A stretch of DNA of 64,000 nt. It comes from Hydrogenedens sp964549105. GTDB taxonomy: Bacteria; Hydrogenedentota; Hydrogenedentia; Hydrogenedentales; Hydrogenedentaceae. Of this stretch, positions 43,591-52,154 are shown piece by piece. Location of the stretch: positions 1 to 64,000 of the forward strand of contig CAZJTZ010000016.1 of assembly GCA_964549105.1 (NCBI GenBank). Direction: 5' to 3'. A program made the translations under genes and the position numbers. Positions within the stretch are counted from its first letter, which is position 1. Each line of letters begins with the position of its first letter. The notes under the pieces are model-generated. The model searched no databases. It had not been told where the DNA came from and saw only the letters and a list, made by a program, of their open reading frames with translations.

Positions 43591-44748
43591 ATGAATAAAT
43601 ATATATATATTATTTTTTTCTCTGCCTCATTAGTGATGGTAAATTCTGTTTATGGCGTGAATGTAGTAATATCGTCATCTGATTCAAAGGAAACCGTTAG
43701 TATTGATTCTTTTGTTGAAGGGGAAAAATTATATATCCACTTACCTACACTGATTATGAAAATAAATGGGATAATAAGTATACAGGGGAAAGAAGTAAAG
43801 TTTGAAGTGAATAATAAAAGTGTAAATATAGATTTACAGAGTAATCTTGCAAGTATTTATGATGGGGTAAGTTCAAAACTTATTCAATTTCAAAGTCCAA
43901 CAAAAGTCTGGCAGGATACTCTATGGTTGGAATTAAATGATGCAAAAACTCTGGTTCAATATGTAGTAGACAAAAAATTAGAAACGGAAACAGAACCACT
44001 TAAAACCGATGAAACAGGTAATCCATCGGAATTGAACTCGCCAAATATTGTTGCACCAAATGACAATAAATCAGAAATTGAAATGAATAATTTTGAACAG
44101 ATACAAGAAACAGCACAATTAGAAAAAGATATTATTAAAAATGATGAAGAAAACAAAAAAAAATTAACATTAACAAAAGTTTTTATTGACCCAGGGCATG
44201 GGGGCGACGACACCGGAATATTATTTTTATCAGGAAAGTATGAAAAAGAAATCACAATAAATTTTGCAAAAAAAATTGAAACACAAATGAAAAAGAATGG
44301 TATAGAAACAATACTGGGTAGACAAGAAGACACGCCATTAACGATAAAAGATAGATGCAATTATATGTTAAAAGAAAAAGTAGATTATTTTATTAGTATT
44401 CATACAGAATCCCCCAAAAGGGAAAAAGTGGGTATGAGATTGTTCATTTCTCAATTTAAGAGTGATAAATTGAACCAGATAAATGGGTCCCTTGCGGATT
44501 TGATTATTGAATCATTAAAAGCAAAACAAAAAGAACTGGTCGTAGAAAGGATAGATTCTCCTTTACTTATAAGTGATAATACAAATATTCCGGGAATATT
44601 AATAGAAATATTTCCAACTTATAAAAATAATTCAGAGGAAGAGGATTGGGACATCTTGCTTGATAAAAAATCAACAATTGCTGATACAATTGCCGAATCC
44701 TTAAACAAATATAGAATAAATATGGAAAAATCACAAAAAAATGAATGA
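43591..44748 (+). CDS. N-acetylmuramoyl-L-alanine amidase (Amidase_3/AmiC type)
   Basis: 385 residues. A signal peptide (about 1-22) leads to a beta-rich domain (about 24-130) resembling the copper-amine-oxidase-N-like stalk domain used by some envelope proteins. A polar linker follows, then the amidase (about 195-380): H203 in 'DPGHGGDDTG', a Glu in 'KYEKEITINFA', and His in 'YFISIHTESP' as zinc ligands, with a C-terminal catalytic Glu likely in 'GILIEIFPT'. It cuts the bond between MurNAc and the stem peptide in the periplasm, usually during cell division. It overlaps the GerMN gene by eight bases. Confidence 0.85.
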   Translation: MNKYIYIIFFSASLVMVNSVYGVNVVISSSDSKETVSIDSFVEGEKLYIHLPTLIMKINGIISIQGKEVKFEVNNKSVNIDLQSNLASIYDGVSSKLIQFQSPTKVWQDTLWLELNDAKTLVQYVVDKKLETETEPLKTDETGNPSELNSPNIVAPNDNKSEIEMNNFEQIQETAQLEKDIIKNDEENKKKLTLTKVFIDPGHGGDDTGILFLSGKYEKEITINFAKKIETQMKKNGIETILGRQEDTPLTIKDRCNYMLKEKVDYFISIHTESPKREKVGMRLFISQFKSDKLNQINGSLADLIIESLKAKQKELVVERIDSPLLISDNTNIPGILIEIFPTYKNNSEEEDWDILLDKKSTIADTIAESLNKYRINMEKSQKNE

Positions 44749-45391
44749 ATTTCGAAAAAAGGTTATAAGAAGATTATTTTTTACAATATGGTCAGTTATT
44801 ACTGTTGTCGTAATTATTGTTGTAGCGTTTATGGTTCATGGAATAGTTAAAGAAAATTCAGATTTAATTAACACATTTGTAAATACACCTTTAACTACAT
44901 CCACTACAAATATAAACGACAACTCTTCAAAACCCACTTCTCCAAACAGGAATATAACAATATATGTCCTTTCCAGAGAAGAAGAATGTTTTCAACCAAT
45001 TGATGTGCAAATAGAATGGAAATCAAATTATCAAGAAAATTGCAAACAAGTAATTAATGCTATGAAAAGTATAAACTCAGAAAATTATATATCACCTATT
45101 CCTGAAGATATTTCACCACGAGGTATATTTCTGACCCCGGATGGGGAACTTATTATTGATTTACCCTCAACAATTATTGCAAAGTATGAAAAGAATACAA
45201 CGGCACTCTTTGAATCTCTATTTACTTACTCTATTGTAAACTCTTTATTACAAAAAGAATTAACTGCAAATGAATCTGTAAAACAGGTTCGTTTTATTAT
45301 AGAAGGCTCTCTTCCTTTAGTAGAGTTTCCAAAACATATTAGTTGGGCACAATCTTTTACCCCCAATTATTCCCTGTTATGTAAAGACTAA
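44741..45391 (+). CDS. membrane-anchored GerMN-domain protein
   Basis: 216 residues. An N-terminal membrane helix (about 13-35) and a Thr/Asn-rich spacer are followed by a GerMN-like domain (about 65-195): 'ITIYVLSREEECFQP', 'NYISPIPEDISPRGIFLTPD' and 'ELIIDLPSTI' follow the family pattern. GerMN domains occur in spore germination and lipoprotein proteins of Gram-positives and, with amidases, in other bacteria. Here the gene is coupled by overlap to an Amidase_3 gene, which suggests a role in peptidoglycan remodelling. The match is by pattern only, so moderate certainty. Confidence 0.65.
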   Translation: MNEFRKKVIRRLFFTIWSVITVVVIIVVAFMVHGIVKENSDLINTFVNTPLTTSTTNINDNSSKPTSPNRNITIYVLSREEECFQPIDVQIEWKSNYQENCKQVINAMKSINSENYISPIPEDISPRGIFLTPDGELIIDLPSTIIAKYEKNTTALFESLFTYSIVNSLLQKELTANESVKQVRFIIEGSLPLVEFPKHISWAQSFTPNYSLLCKD

Positions 45392-45400
45392 GGAAAATAA

Positions 45401-46243
45401 ATGAATCTTACTATATTCCCAGAAAATGATTTACCTATAGGTGTTTTTGATTCCGGAATAGGTGGATTAACAGTCCTTTTGCAATTAAAAAATTTTTTGC
45501 CTAATGATTTTTTTTACTATTTGGGTGATACAGCGAGAGTTCCTTATGGAACAAGGTCACCAGAAACAGTGATTCGTTATGCAAGGTCTTGTTCAAAATT
45601 TTTAATTGAGAAAGGTATAAAGGTATTAGTAATTGCTTGTAATACTGCTTCTTCTCACGCCTTAAGCACTATAAAAAAGGAGATAACTATCCCTGTTTTA
45701 GGTGTAGTAGAACCCGGAGCAAAAGCAGCTATAAAAAAGACAAAGAACAAAAGAATCGGTGTAATCGGTACTGAAGGAACAATTGATAGTAAATCATACA
45801 ACAAAGTTATAAAAGGAATTGACCCGACAATTGAAGTGTTTTCAAAAGCATGTCCATTATTTGTCCCTTTAGTCGAAGAAGGATGGACCGAAGGGGAAGT
45901 TCCGATGTCAATAGCAGAAAAATACTTAAAAACAATAATTGATGATGGTATAGATACACTTTTGTTAGGGTGCACTCACTATCCCCTTCTGGTACCTATA
46001 ATTCAAGACCTAACTCAAAAATATTCAATTGAAATTGTGGATAGTGCCGAAGAAACCGCAAAAGAAGTAGTGAACTTATTACAAACTTGCAATTTAGTAA
46101 GAAAAGATATAAGAATATATGACGGGGATAAAGTTAAATATTTTGTCACAGATGCTCCTGAAAAATTTAGAAAGATAGGGAGTAGGTTTTTAAACGAAAC
46201 TATTAGTAATGTAGAATGGATTGATATCCCCGTTAATACTTGA
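45401..46243 (+). CDS. murI: glutamate racemase
   Basis: 280 residues, normal length. 'IGVFDSGIGGLTVL' holds the first Asp-Ser pair, 'YLGDTARVPYGTRS' the substrate loop, and the two catalytic cysteines are in 'VIACNTASSHAL' and 'LLLGCTHYPLL'. It makes D-glutamate for peptidoglycan stem peptides in the cytoplasm. AAGGAAA precedes the ATG. The gene follows the GerMN gene by nine bases and lies in the envelope-related run. Confidence 0.96.
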   Translation: MNLTIFPENDLPIGVFDSGIGGLTVLLQLKNFLPNDFFYYLGDTARVPYGTRSPETVIRYARSCSKFLIEKGIKVLVIACNTASSHALSTIKKEITIPVLGVVEPGAKAAIKKTKNKRIGVIGTEGTIDSKSYNKVIKGIDPTIEVFSKACPLFVPLVEEGWTEGEVPMSIAEKYLKTIIDDGIDTLLLGCTHYPLLVPIIQDLTQKYSIEIVDSAEETAKEVVNLLQTCNLVRKDIRIYDGDKVKYFVTDAPEKFRKIGSRFLNETISNVEWIDIPVNT

Positions 46244-46267
46244 AGATATCATTTTGGGGTTTTAAAT

Positions 46268-47965
46268 ATGTCTGCTCTTGTAAATTTACCTCAAGAAACA
46301 AAAGAAAAAAAATCTACTGCTAATCCACTAATAATTATAAGTTTATGCGCATTAACTTGTTCTATTTTGGGTTTATTGTTACTTGTCCTTTATTTAAACT
46401 TTGAAAGAAATAAACTTATAGATATGAGGGATGTTTCCAAACAGTATCATGAGGTTATTAAAAATATTATCAAACAAGCAAATGTTGAAAGTGAATTAAA
46501 AAACTTAAATGAAACAGTTGATAACAAAAGAATAGTTATAAACAGCGAATTCAATGTTTTTGTCCCAACTGTTGATTTACAAAATGAGTTTATTAAGTCT
46601 GTAAAGAAAAATTTTTACAAGGTGGGTTTAGGGGTTAAGGAACTGTATAACAATGATGCTCCCTCGCTTTTGCTATCAATAAACGGTGTGCAAATTGCTC
46701 GAGTTAATATAGAAGTAAAAAAAGAAACAGATACTAATAAATCACAAGATATAGAAAAAACTAAAGAGGTCTATAAAATAGTTAAAGACTTCCTGTTTAG
46801 TCAGTTAATATCAGAAACTGAATTTATTGAAAGCCTTCCTGAGTTATGTTCAGACGGTCAAAATACATGGTTCCACAAAAAAATGACTGTTTTTTTATCA
46901 TCGGAAACAAATGAGACTGTTTTTTTATCCGATTTAAAAAACTTACTCTCTGAAAAATTATCTAAATCTGATGTTAAGATAGATTCAAAAAAAGAAGAGG
47001 GAATTACAAACTATACGATATATATTGAAGATAAAAATATACTTTCAATAAATATACAAAAATCCCCTTATGACTTTGAAAATTCAACAACGGCTCCTAT
47101 AGCAACCTCATTAAAAACACAATATCCCGTAGATAAATATTTAAAAGATTATTTTGAACCCATAACTGTTTTTGCTGCTAATTATAATCACTATGAGGAC
47201 AATCAAGGCCTTTCTGAAGGTATTATCACAACCGATATAAGTGATGTGGGACAGAACAATTCAGAATTAATTGAGACAAACGAAAATAGTAAACAAGAAC
47301 AAATACCTAAAATTGCCATTATCTTAGACGATGGTGGTTATAGAAATCCTAAAGATGACCCGGCATTGAAATTAATTTCCCAGATTACTTTATCTATCCT
47401 TCCTGATACCCAGTATGGCAAAGAACTTGCTAAAATGGCAGAAGAAAAAGGTTTTGAAGTTATGTTACACATGCCAATGCAAACAAGGACTGGTGTGAGA
47501 AAAGGTTCATTTCCATGCGAATTATTAATTCAAATGTCAGAAAAAGAGATTAAAGAAAAAACAAACAATGCTTTAGAACAAATAACTGGGGTTAAAGGTG
47601 TTAACAATCATACTGGCGGAGTTTTTACACTTAAAGAAGAGCCATTGAAATACTTTATGAAAGTTCTCAAAAAAAGAAAAATTTATTTTGTGGATAGTGT
47701 TGTGATTGGGGGTAGCAAAGCATACCAGGTAGCAATTGAAGAAAAGGTTCCTGCCCTACAAAGAGATGTTTTTTTAGACCATGAATATACAATTTCTAAA
47801 ATCGAGGAAAGCCTTCAAAATCTTAAAAAAATAGCAAAAAATAAAGGTAAAGCGATAGGCATAGGTCATTTCCGTGATTTAACAATTTATGTATTAAAAG
47901 AAGAACTTCCCAAATTTGAAAAACAAGGATTCAAATTGGTTCATGTGTCGGAGTTATTTGAATGA
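46268..47965 (+). CDS. divergent polysaccharide deacetylase with N-terminal membrane anchor
   Basis: 565 residues. A membrane helix (about 22-47) is followed by a ~300-residue extracytoplasmic region of unknown fold and a C-terminal divergent polysaccharide deacetylase domain (about 345-560; YibQ/DUF610 type). Motifs are 'KIAIILDDGGYRNP' (metal Asp pair), 'VMLHMPMQTRT', 'VNNHTGGVFT' and 'AIGIGHFRDLTI'. The family has the NodB-like fold; its substrate is not established but is thought to be an envelope glycan. In Proteobacteria the gene often neighbours envC-like and amidase-linked genes, which agrees with the context here. The stop overlaps the tsaD start (ATGA). Confidence 0.85.
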   Translation: MSALVNLPQETKEKKSTANPLIIISLCALTCSILGLLLLVLYLNFERNKLIDMRDVSKQYHEVIKNIIKQANVESELKNLNETVDNKRIVINSEFNVFVPTVDLQNEFIKSVKKNFYKVGLGVKELYNNDAPSLLLSINGVQIARVNIEVKKETDTNKSQDIEKTKEVYKIVKDFLFSQLISETEFIESLPELCSDGQNTWFHKKMTVFLSSETNETVFLSDLKNLLSEKLSKSDVKIDSKKEEGITNYTIYIEDKNILSINIQKSPYDFENSTTAPIATSLKTQYPVDKYLKDYFEPITVFAANYNHYEDNQGLSEGIITTDISDVGQNNSELIETNENSKQEQIPKIAIILDDGGYRNPKDDPALKLISQITLSILPDTQYGKELAKMAEEKGFEVMLHMPMQTRTGVRKGSFPCELLIQMSEKEIKEKTNNALEQITGVKGVNNHTGGVFTLKEEPLKYFMKVLKKRKIYFVDSVVIGGSKAYQVAIEEKVPALQRDVFLDHEYTISKIEESLQNLKKIAKNKGKAIGIGHFRDLTIYVLKEELPKFEKQGFKLVHVSELFE

Positions 47966-48954
47966 AATATGTTTTAGGCATAGAAACATCTTGTGACGAA
48001 ACCGGGTTGGCTATCGTTGAAGAGGGCAGCCAAGTCATTATAAACTACATATCCAGCCAGGTTCCTATACATGCTACCTACGGAGGGGTCGTTCCAGAAA
48101 TCGCATCACGCCAACATCTAATACATATTTCAAGGTTAGCAAAAAAGGTATTACAGGAAAGCAATGTTATTCCAAATGCTGTTGCAGTAACATGCGGACC
48201 CGGACTTATGGGTTCATTACTCGTAGGCGTAAATTTTGCTAAAGCGTTTGCATGGGCAAGACAAATTCCTATTATGCCTATACATCATATAGAAGGACAT
48301 ATTTTCTCTGCCATGCTATCAGAAAAAAAACCAGGTTTCCCCTTCCTTTCCCTTGTGGTAAGTGGTGGGCATACGATGTTGGTAAACTGTAAAATTCCAC
48401 ACAATTACGAGATTATAGGAAATACCCGTGATGATGCTGTAGGTGAATGTTTCGATAAAGTAGCAAGAATTTTAGGACTGCCTTATCCCGGAGGACCCTC
48501 TATACAGAAAACAGCAGAAAGAGGCAATTACAAATATTATTCTTTTCCACAGGGTTTATCAAATGGTGAGTCTCTGGAATTTAGTTATAGCGGTTTGAAA
48601 ACAGCCGTTTTATACAAAGTCCGAGAAGTAGCCGAAAAAGATAGAACTACGCAATGGCTTTCAGATATTTCGGCAAGTTTTCAGTGGAGTGCCATTGATG
48701 TATTAATCTCTAAAACAAAAATTGCTCTTAAAAAAACAGGATTAAAAAACCTGGTAATTGCCGGAGGCGTTTCTGCAAATGCACTTCTTAGAGAAAGAGC
48801 AAAGAAGGAATTAGATGCAGAAGTATTTTTGCCTGAATTAAAATATTGTCTGGATAATGGTGCTATGATTGCTTCGGCAGCATATTCCCGATTTATGAAG
48901 GGTTATAAATCGGATTTTACCTTTACAGCAGACCCTTCCCTTCCGTTAAATTAA
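47962..48954 (+). CDS. tsaD: tRNA N6-adenosine threonylcarbamoyltransferase
   Basis: 330 residues. 'LGIETSCDETGLAIV' and 'HATYGGVVPEIASRQH' open the ASKHA fold; iron ligands lie in 'HHIEGHIFSAM'; the ATP-site motifs 'LVVSGGHTML' and 'LVIAGGVSANALLRE' are present, as is 'LKYCLDNGAMIA'. With TsaB, TsaC and TsaE it places threonylcarbamoyl on A37 of ANN-decoding tRNAs. A four-base overlap couples it to the deacetylase gene. It ends the long + strand run and is convergent with the lipoate-ligase-like gene. Confidence 0.96.
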   Translation: MKYVLGIETSCDETGLAIVEEGSQVIINYISSQVPIHATYGGVVPEIASRQHLIHISRLAKKVLQESNVIPNAVAVTCGPGLMGSLLVGVNFAKAFAWARQIPIMPIHHIEGHIFSAMLSEKKPGFPFLSLVVSGGHTMLVNCKIPHNYEIIGNTRDDAVGECFDKVARILGLPYPGGPSIQKTAERGNYKYYSFPQGLSNGESLEFSYSGLKTAVLYKVREVAEKDRTTQWLSDISASFQWSAIDVLISKTKIALKKTGLKNLVIAGGVSANALLRERAKKELDAEVFLPELKYCLDNGAMIASAAYSRFMKGYKSDFTFTADPSLPLN

Positions 48955-48969
48955 ATTATTAATCCTTAT

Positions 48970-49704
48970 CTATCTCTTAAAATTCCATTCTGGATTACTA
49001 TATTTACTCATAGCAAGATTTTGGATTCCTTTTATTTCCTCTTCTGTCAAACTTGAAAAAAATCCATCTGCCGCAAAAGTAGATAGAATCGTTTCTACAA
49101 TTTCTTCCTGATGGAGAGGTAAAAAACCAACAAATTCTCTATGGGGCCTGCCTGAACGATAATCGGGTTGGGTATGGGGCATCTTTAAAATTTCTCCCAT
49201 TAAATCATAATTTACTTGATATAAAAGTGTTCCATGATGAAGTAAAACCTTACTATTCCTCCTCTGTGCATTTCCAGAAACCTTTTTACCCTTATAGCAT
49301 AAATCACTAATTCCAGCAATCGTAGTATTTATCTTCCATTTGTTATTCAATATGTTATATAAAGAGGACAATAAAATATTATAGGATTCACGAATATTTC
49401 TTAATTGAGGATACCTTTCAAGATTTAAGGATAAAGAAAAATTTACACAGCCTGGACCCTGTAAAACAGCACCTCCTGCACTACACCTACGAAGAATCTT
49501 TATATTACGAGAGATACATTCATCCCAAAAAACCTCTTCAGAAACTACTTGTGAACTCCCTAATACTATAAAATAATCTTTACTTTCCCAAATTCTGAGA
49601 ATATCATTTTCGCATGAATTAGTTTTTGCAAGAAAGAAAAATTCCTCAGCAGAAAGATTTTCTTCAGGAGTTGAAAAAGAATGAATAATTACTCGAATAG
49701 ACAT
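48970..49704 (-). CDS. lipoate-protein ligase A/biotin-lipoate transferase family protein
   Basis: About 244 residues from the ATG at 49704; a TTG at 49746 would extend it by 14 residues, but neither has a clear ribosome binding site and family similarity begins at 'IIHSFSTPEENLSAEEFFF'. Motifs are 'ILRRCSAGGAVLQGPGCVN' (lipoyl-AMP binding), 'ISDLCYKGKKVSGNAQRR' with the conserved Lys, and 'HHGTLLYQ'. The family attaches or transfers lipoyl or octanoyl groups to 2-oxoacid dehydrogenases or GcvH. No such acceptor gene is visible nearby, so LplA, LipM and LipL cannot be told apart. Confidence 0.8.
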   Translation of the reverse strand: MSIRVIIHSFSTPEENLSAEEFFFLAKTNSCENDILRIWESKDYFIVLGSSQVVSEEVFWDECISRNIKILRRCSAGGAVLQGPGCVNFSLSLNLERYPQLRNIRESYNILLSSLYNILNNKWKINTTIAGISDLCYKGKKVSGNAQRRNSKVLLHHGTLLYQVNYDLMGEILKMPHTQPDYRSGRPHREFVGFLPLHQEEIVETILSTFAADGFFSSLTEEEIKGIQNLAMSKYSNPEWNFKR

Positions 49705-49802
49705 AAACAATTTTATATTGGTAAATGATTTATTAGATACTAGCAAAGAGATATTTTATAATACTTTGATAACATAATCATAAATGAAAGAAGGAATAAA
49801 AA

Positions 49803-50885
49803 ATGCCGATACCCTTAAAAGAATTGATGGAAATGGCAATACAAAAAAAAGCATCTGATATTCACTTAAAATATAACAACCCACCCATACTTAGAATTGA
49901 TGGTATATTAAGAAGGATAAGTGAGGATAATCCACTTACCGATGAAGACCTAAAAACATATCTTAATGAAATTGCTTCTTCTGTGGATATAAGCAAATTT
50001 GAAAAGGTATTTGAGTTAGACCTTTCTTTTTATTTTGAAAATAGAGCAAGATTTCGCGTTAACATCTCCCGGGACGATGGACATATCCGAATTGTTATGC
50101 GTTTAATCTCACTAAGAATATCAACTATTGATGAACTTAACCTACCAGGCGTATTGAAAAAGTTATCTAAACTAAAGAATGGTTTAATCCTTATTACAGG
50201 ACCTACAGGTAGTGGTAAATCTACTACTCTGGCTGCAATGATTGAAGAAATTAACAGTTCTCGTTCTGACCACATAGTCACAATTGAGGACCCGTTGGAA
50301 TTTGTACATCAAGACAAACAGAGTATCATAACGCAAAGAGAAATTGGACACGATACTCTTTCCTTTGCAAATGCTTTAAGAGCCGCTTTACGACAAGACC
50401 CAGATGTAATCCTTATCGGTGAGATGCGGGATATGGAAACGGTAAGGACTGCTTTGTCCTCTGCCGAAACAGGACATCTTGTTTTATCAACGCTACACAC
50501 GGTAGATGCCGTAGAAACCTTAAATAGAATCATTGAATTTTTTGAACCACATCAACAGTTGTTCATAAGAAAACAGTTAGCAAGTGTTTTGAGAGGAGTC
50601 ATTTCACAAAGAATCGTGCCTATGGCATCAGGAACCGGGAGATGTGTTGCAGCAGAAATTTTAATAGGAACAAGAGCAGTCCGCGATTTTATAGAACAAG
50701 GAAAACCATTCCGTGATATTGTATCATTAATACAAGAGGGTAAAGACCAGTATGGAATGCAAACATTCGACCAAGCACTATTTGACCTATGGAGTCAAAA
50801 AAAGATTTCTACAGAAACAGCGTTAATTTATGCAACATCACCCAAAGACTTAAAACTTAGAATGCAAGGGCTAAATGTTCATTGA
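49803..50885 (+). CDS. pilT: type IV pilus retraction ATPase
   Basis: 360 residues, typical PilT length. The N-terminal PAS-like domain begins 'ELMEMAIQKKASDIHLK'. The RecA domain has Walker A 'GPTGSGKSTTLAAM', the Asp box 'IEDPLEFVH', Walker B 'DVILIGEMRD' and the His box 'TGHLVLSTLHT'. PilT disassembles the pilus and drives twitching or DNA uptake. A C-terminal 'AIRE'-like segment is not clearly seen. The gene is followed by the coiled-coil protein gene after 25 bases. Together with PilC at 32969 it indicates a dispersed type IV pilus system. Confidence 0.92.
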   Translation: MPIPLKELMEMAIQKKASDIHLKYNNPPILRIDGILRRISEDNPLTDEDLKTYLNEIASSVDISKFEKVFELDLSFYFENRARFRVNISRDDGHIRIVMRLISLRISTIDELNLPGVLKKLSKLKNGLILITGPTGSGKSTTLAAMIEEINSSRSDHIVTIEDPLEFVHQDKQSIITQREIGHDTLSFANALRAALRQDPDVILIGEMRDMETVRTALSSAETGHLVLSTLHTVDAVETLNRIIEFFEPHQQLFIRKQLASVLRGVISQRIVPMASGTGRCVAAEILIGTRAVRDFIEQGKPFRDIVSLIQEGKDQYGMQTFDQALFDLWSQKKISTETALIYATSPKDLKLRMQGLNVH

Positions 50886-50910
50886 ACTTTTTTACTTGAA
50901 CATCTAAACA

Positions 50911-51816
50911 ATGAAATATCATAAAGAAAAAATATGTCTTTCCCTCGTATTTTTATTTTTGTTTTCTTTATCGTTTATTTCAAATTCTGAAAATTTAGTC
51001 AAAAATCCGGGTTTTGAAGAACAAACGAATAAAACACCTGCGTTTTGGTCATTATTTGTTAAACCACAGGAAGGTTCATTCGGGAAAATAGATAACAATA
51101 CATACCATACAGGGGAGAACTCAGCACTTTTGAACAATGCGATGAATTATCCCCGAGAGCCTATGAACAATTGGAGTCAAAGAATATTTCTAAAAGCAAA
51201 TGACAATCCAAATCTACACCTCGAAGCATGGATAAAGTCTCAAAATGTTTCCCGTAGCTATTTACTACTGCAATTTTGGAAACAAACACCTGCACAACTC
51301 CTTGAGAGTAAAAATACAGAAATAATTTCAGGAACAAATGACTGGGGAAAAGTATCATTAGAAACACCTATTACAAAAGGAACAGATTTTCTTATGCTAC
51401 GCTGTGTAATTGAGGGAGTAGGTTCAGCATGGTTCGATGATATATATCTTTCTTATAGTAACGAAGAAGAAGTGAACGAAGAAAAAATAAATGAAAAAGA
51501 TATAGAAAAAGAAATAGAAAAGGTTCAGGAGAAGATGGAAGAATTAAAACAAGAAAATATACAGTTACAGGAAAAAATTAACTACTTAGAGGAATCAAAT
51601 AAACAGTTAAAGGATGAATTACAGAGACTCATGAGTGAAGAAAAAAATGAAACTACAAATGCTGGAGAAACTAAAACAGATACAAAAAAACAAAAACAAA
51701 CAGATAAAGATGAGTGTGTTTATGACGAACAAAATGACAATGATGAATCAACATCGCCACCTCCATTAGTGCCTCATAAAAAAAATTGGAAAATAATTCT
51801 GAGAGAAAAAGAATGA
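50911..51816 (+). CDS. exported CBM-like/coiled-coil protein
   Basis: 301 residues. After a signal peptide (about 1-25), a beta-rich domain (about 27-180) begins 'NLVKNPGFEEQ' and ends 'GSAWFDDIYLSY', the pattern of carbohydrate-binding jelly-roll modules (CBM4/9/22-like). A strong coiled coil follows (about 185-245, alternating Glu/Lys heptads), then a low-complexity charged tail. The combination suggests a cell-surface or periplasmic binding and spacer protein. The last codons overlap a 41-residue membrane protein gene (ATGA). The function is unknown. Confidence 0.65.
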   Translation: MKYHKEKICLSLVFLFLFSLSFISNSENLVKNPGFEEQTNKTPAFWSLFVKPQEGSFGKIDNNTYHTGENSALLNNAMNYPREPMNNWSQRIFLKANDNPNLHLEAWIKSQNVSRSYLLLQFWKQTPAQLLESKNTEIISGTNDWGKVSLETPITKGTDFLMLRCVIEGVGSAWFDDIYLSYSNEEEVNEEKINEKDIEKEIEKVQEKMEELKQENIQLQEKINYLEESNKQLKDELQRLMSEEKNETTNAGETKTDTKKQKQTDKDECVYDEQNDNDESTSPPPLVPHKKNWKIILREKE

Positions 51817-51938
51817 CACAAGAGTTAAGAATTTTATTGATTTCTATACTTGTTGGATGTTCTGTAGCAGGGTGGACTTTAATCCTTTGGTTCTTTGGCT
51901 CAATAGTGTGGAGAGAGATAAGAAAAAATAAGAAGTAG
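51813..51938 (+). CDS. 41-residue membrane protein
   Basis: The frame starts in an ATGA overlap with the preceding gene, runs 41 codons and stops at TAG 51936-51938. The product has a polar start, one hydrophobic helix rich in Ile/Leu/Trp (about 6-33) with an internal Gly-Cys-Ser, and a basic end ('WREIRKNKK'). The overlap and the helix-plus-basic-tail layout argue for real translation. No family recognised. Downstream, 51939-52154 is very AT-rich with a 10-base inverted repeat and no gene. Confidence 0.5.
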   Translation: MTQELRILLISILVGCSVAGWTLILWFFGSIVWREIRKNKK

Positions 51939-52035
51939 TAATATATAACACACCTATCCCAAACCTATTATATAATCCAAAATTTTATAAAATGATGTTA
52001 TAATATTTATTTCGATTATTGAAATTATAATATTA

Positions 52036-52062
52036 TAATATTGTATATATACTACAATATTA
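52036..52062. repeat. 10-base inverted repeat in AT-rich spacer
   Basis: TAATATTGTA (52036-52045) and TACAATATTA (52053-52062) are perfect inverted copies separated by seven bases. The site lies about 90 bases upstream of the FadL-like gene in a stretch that is almost only A and T. It could be an operator or just a consequence of composition; no T-run follows that would make it a terminator. Confidence 0.25.
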
Positions 52063-52154
52063 GATAAATACATAGTTTTACATATATAATATTAATCCCA
52101 TATAATACATAAATACAATATATTACATATTTTCAATAAAAAAGGTCCAAAATA

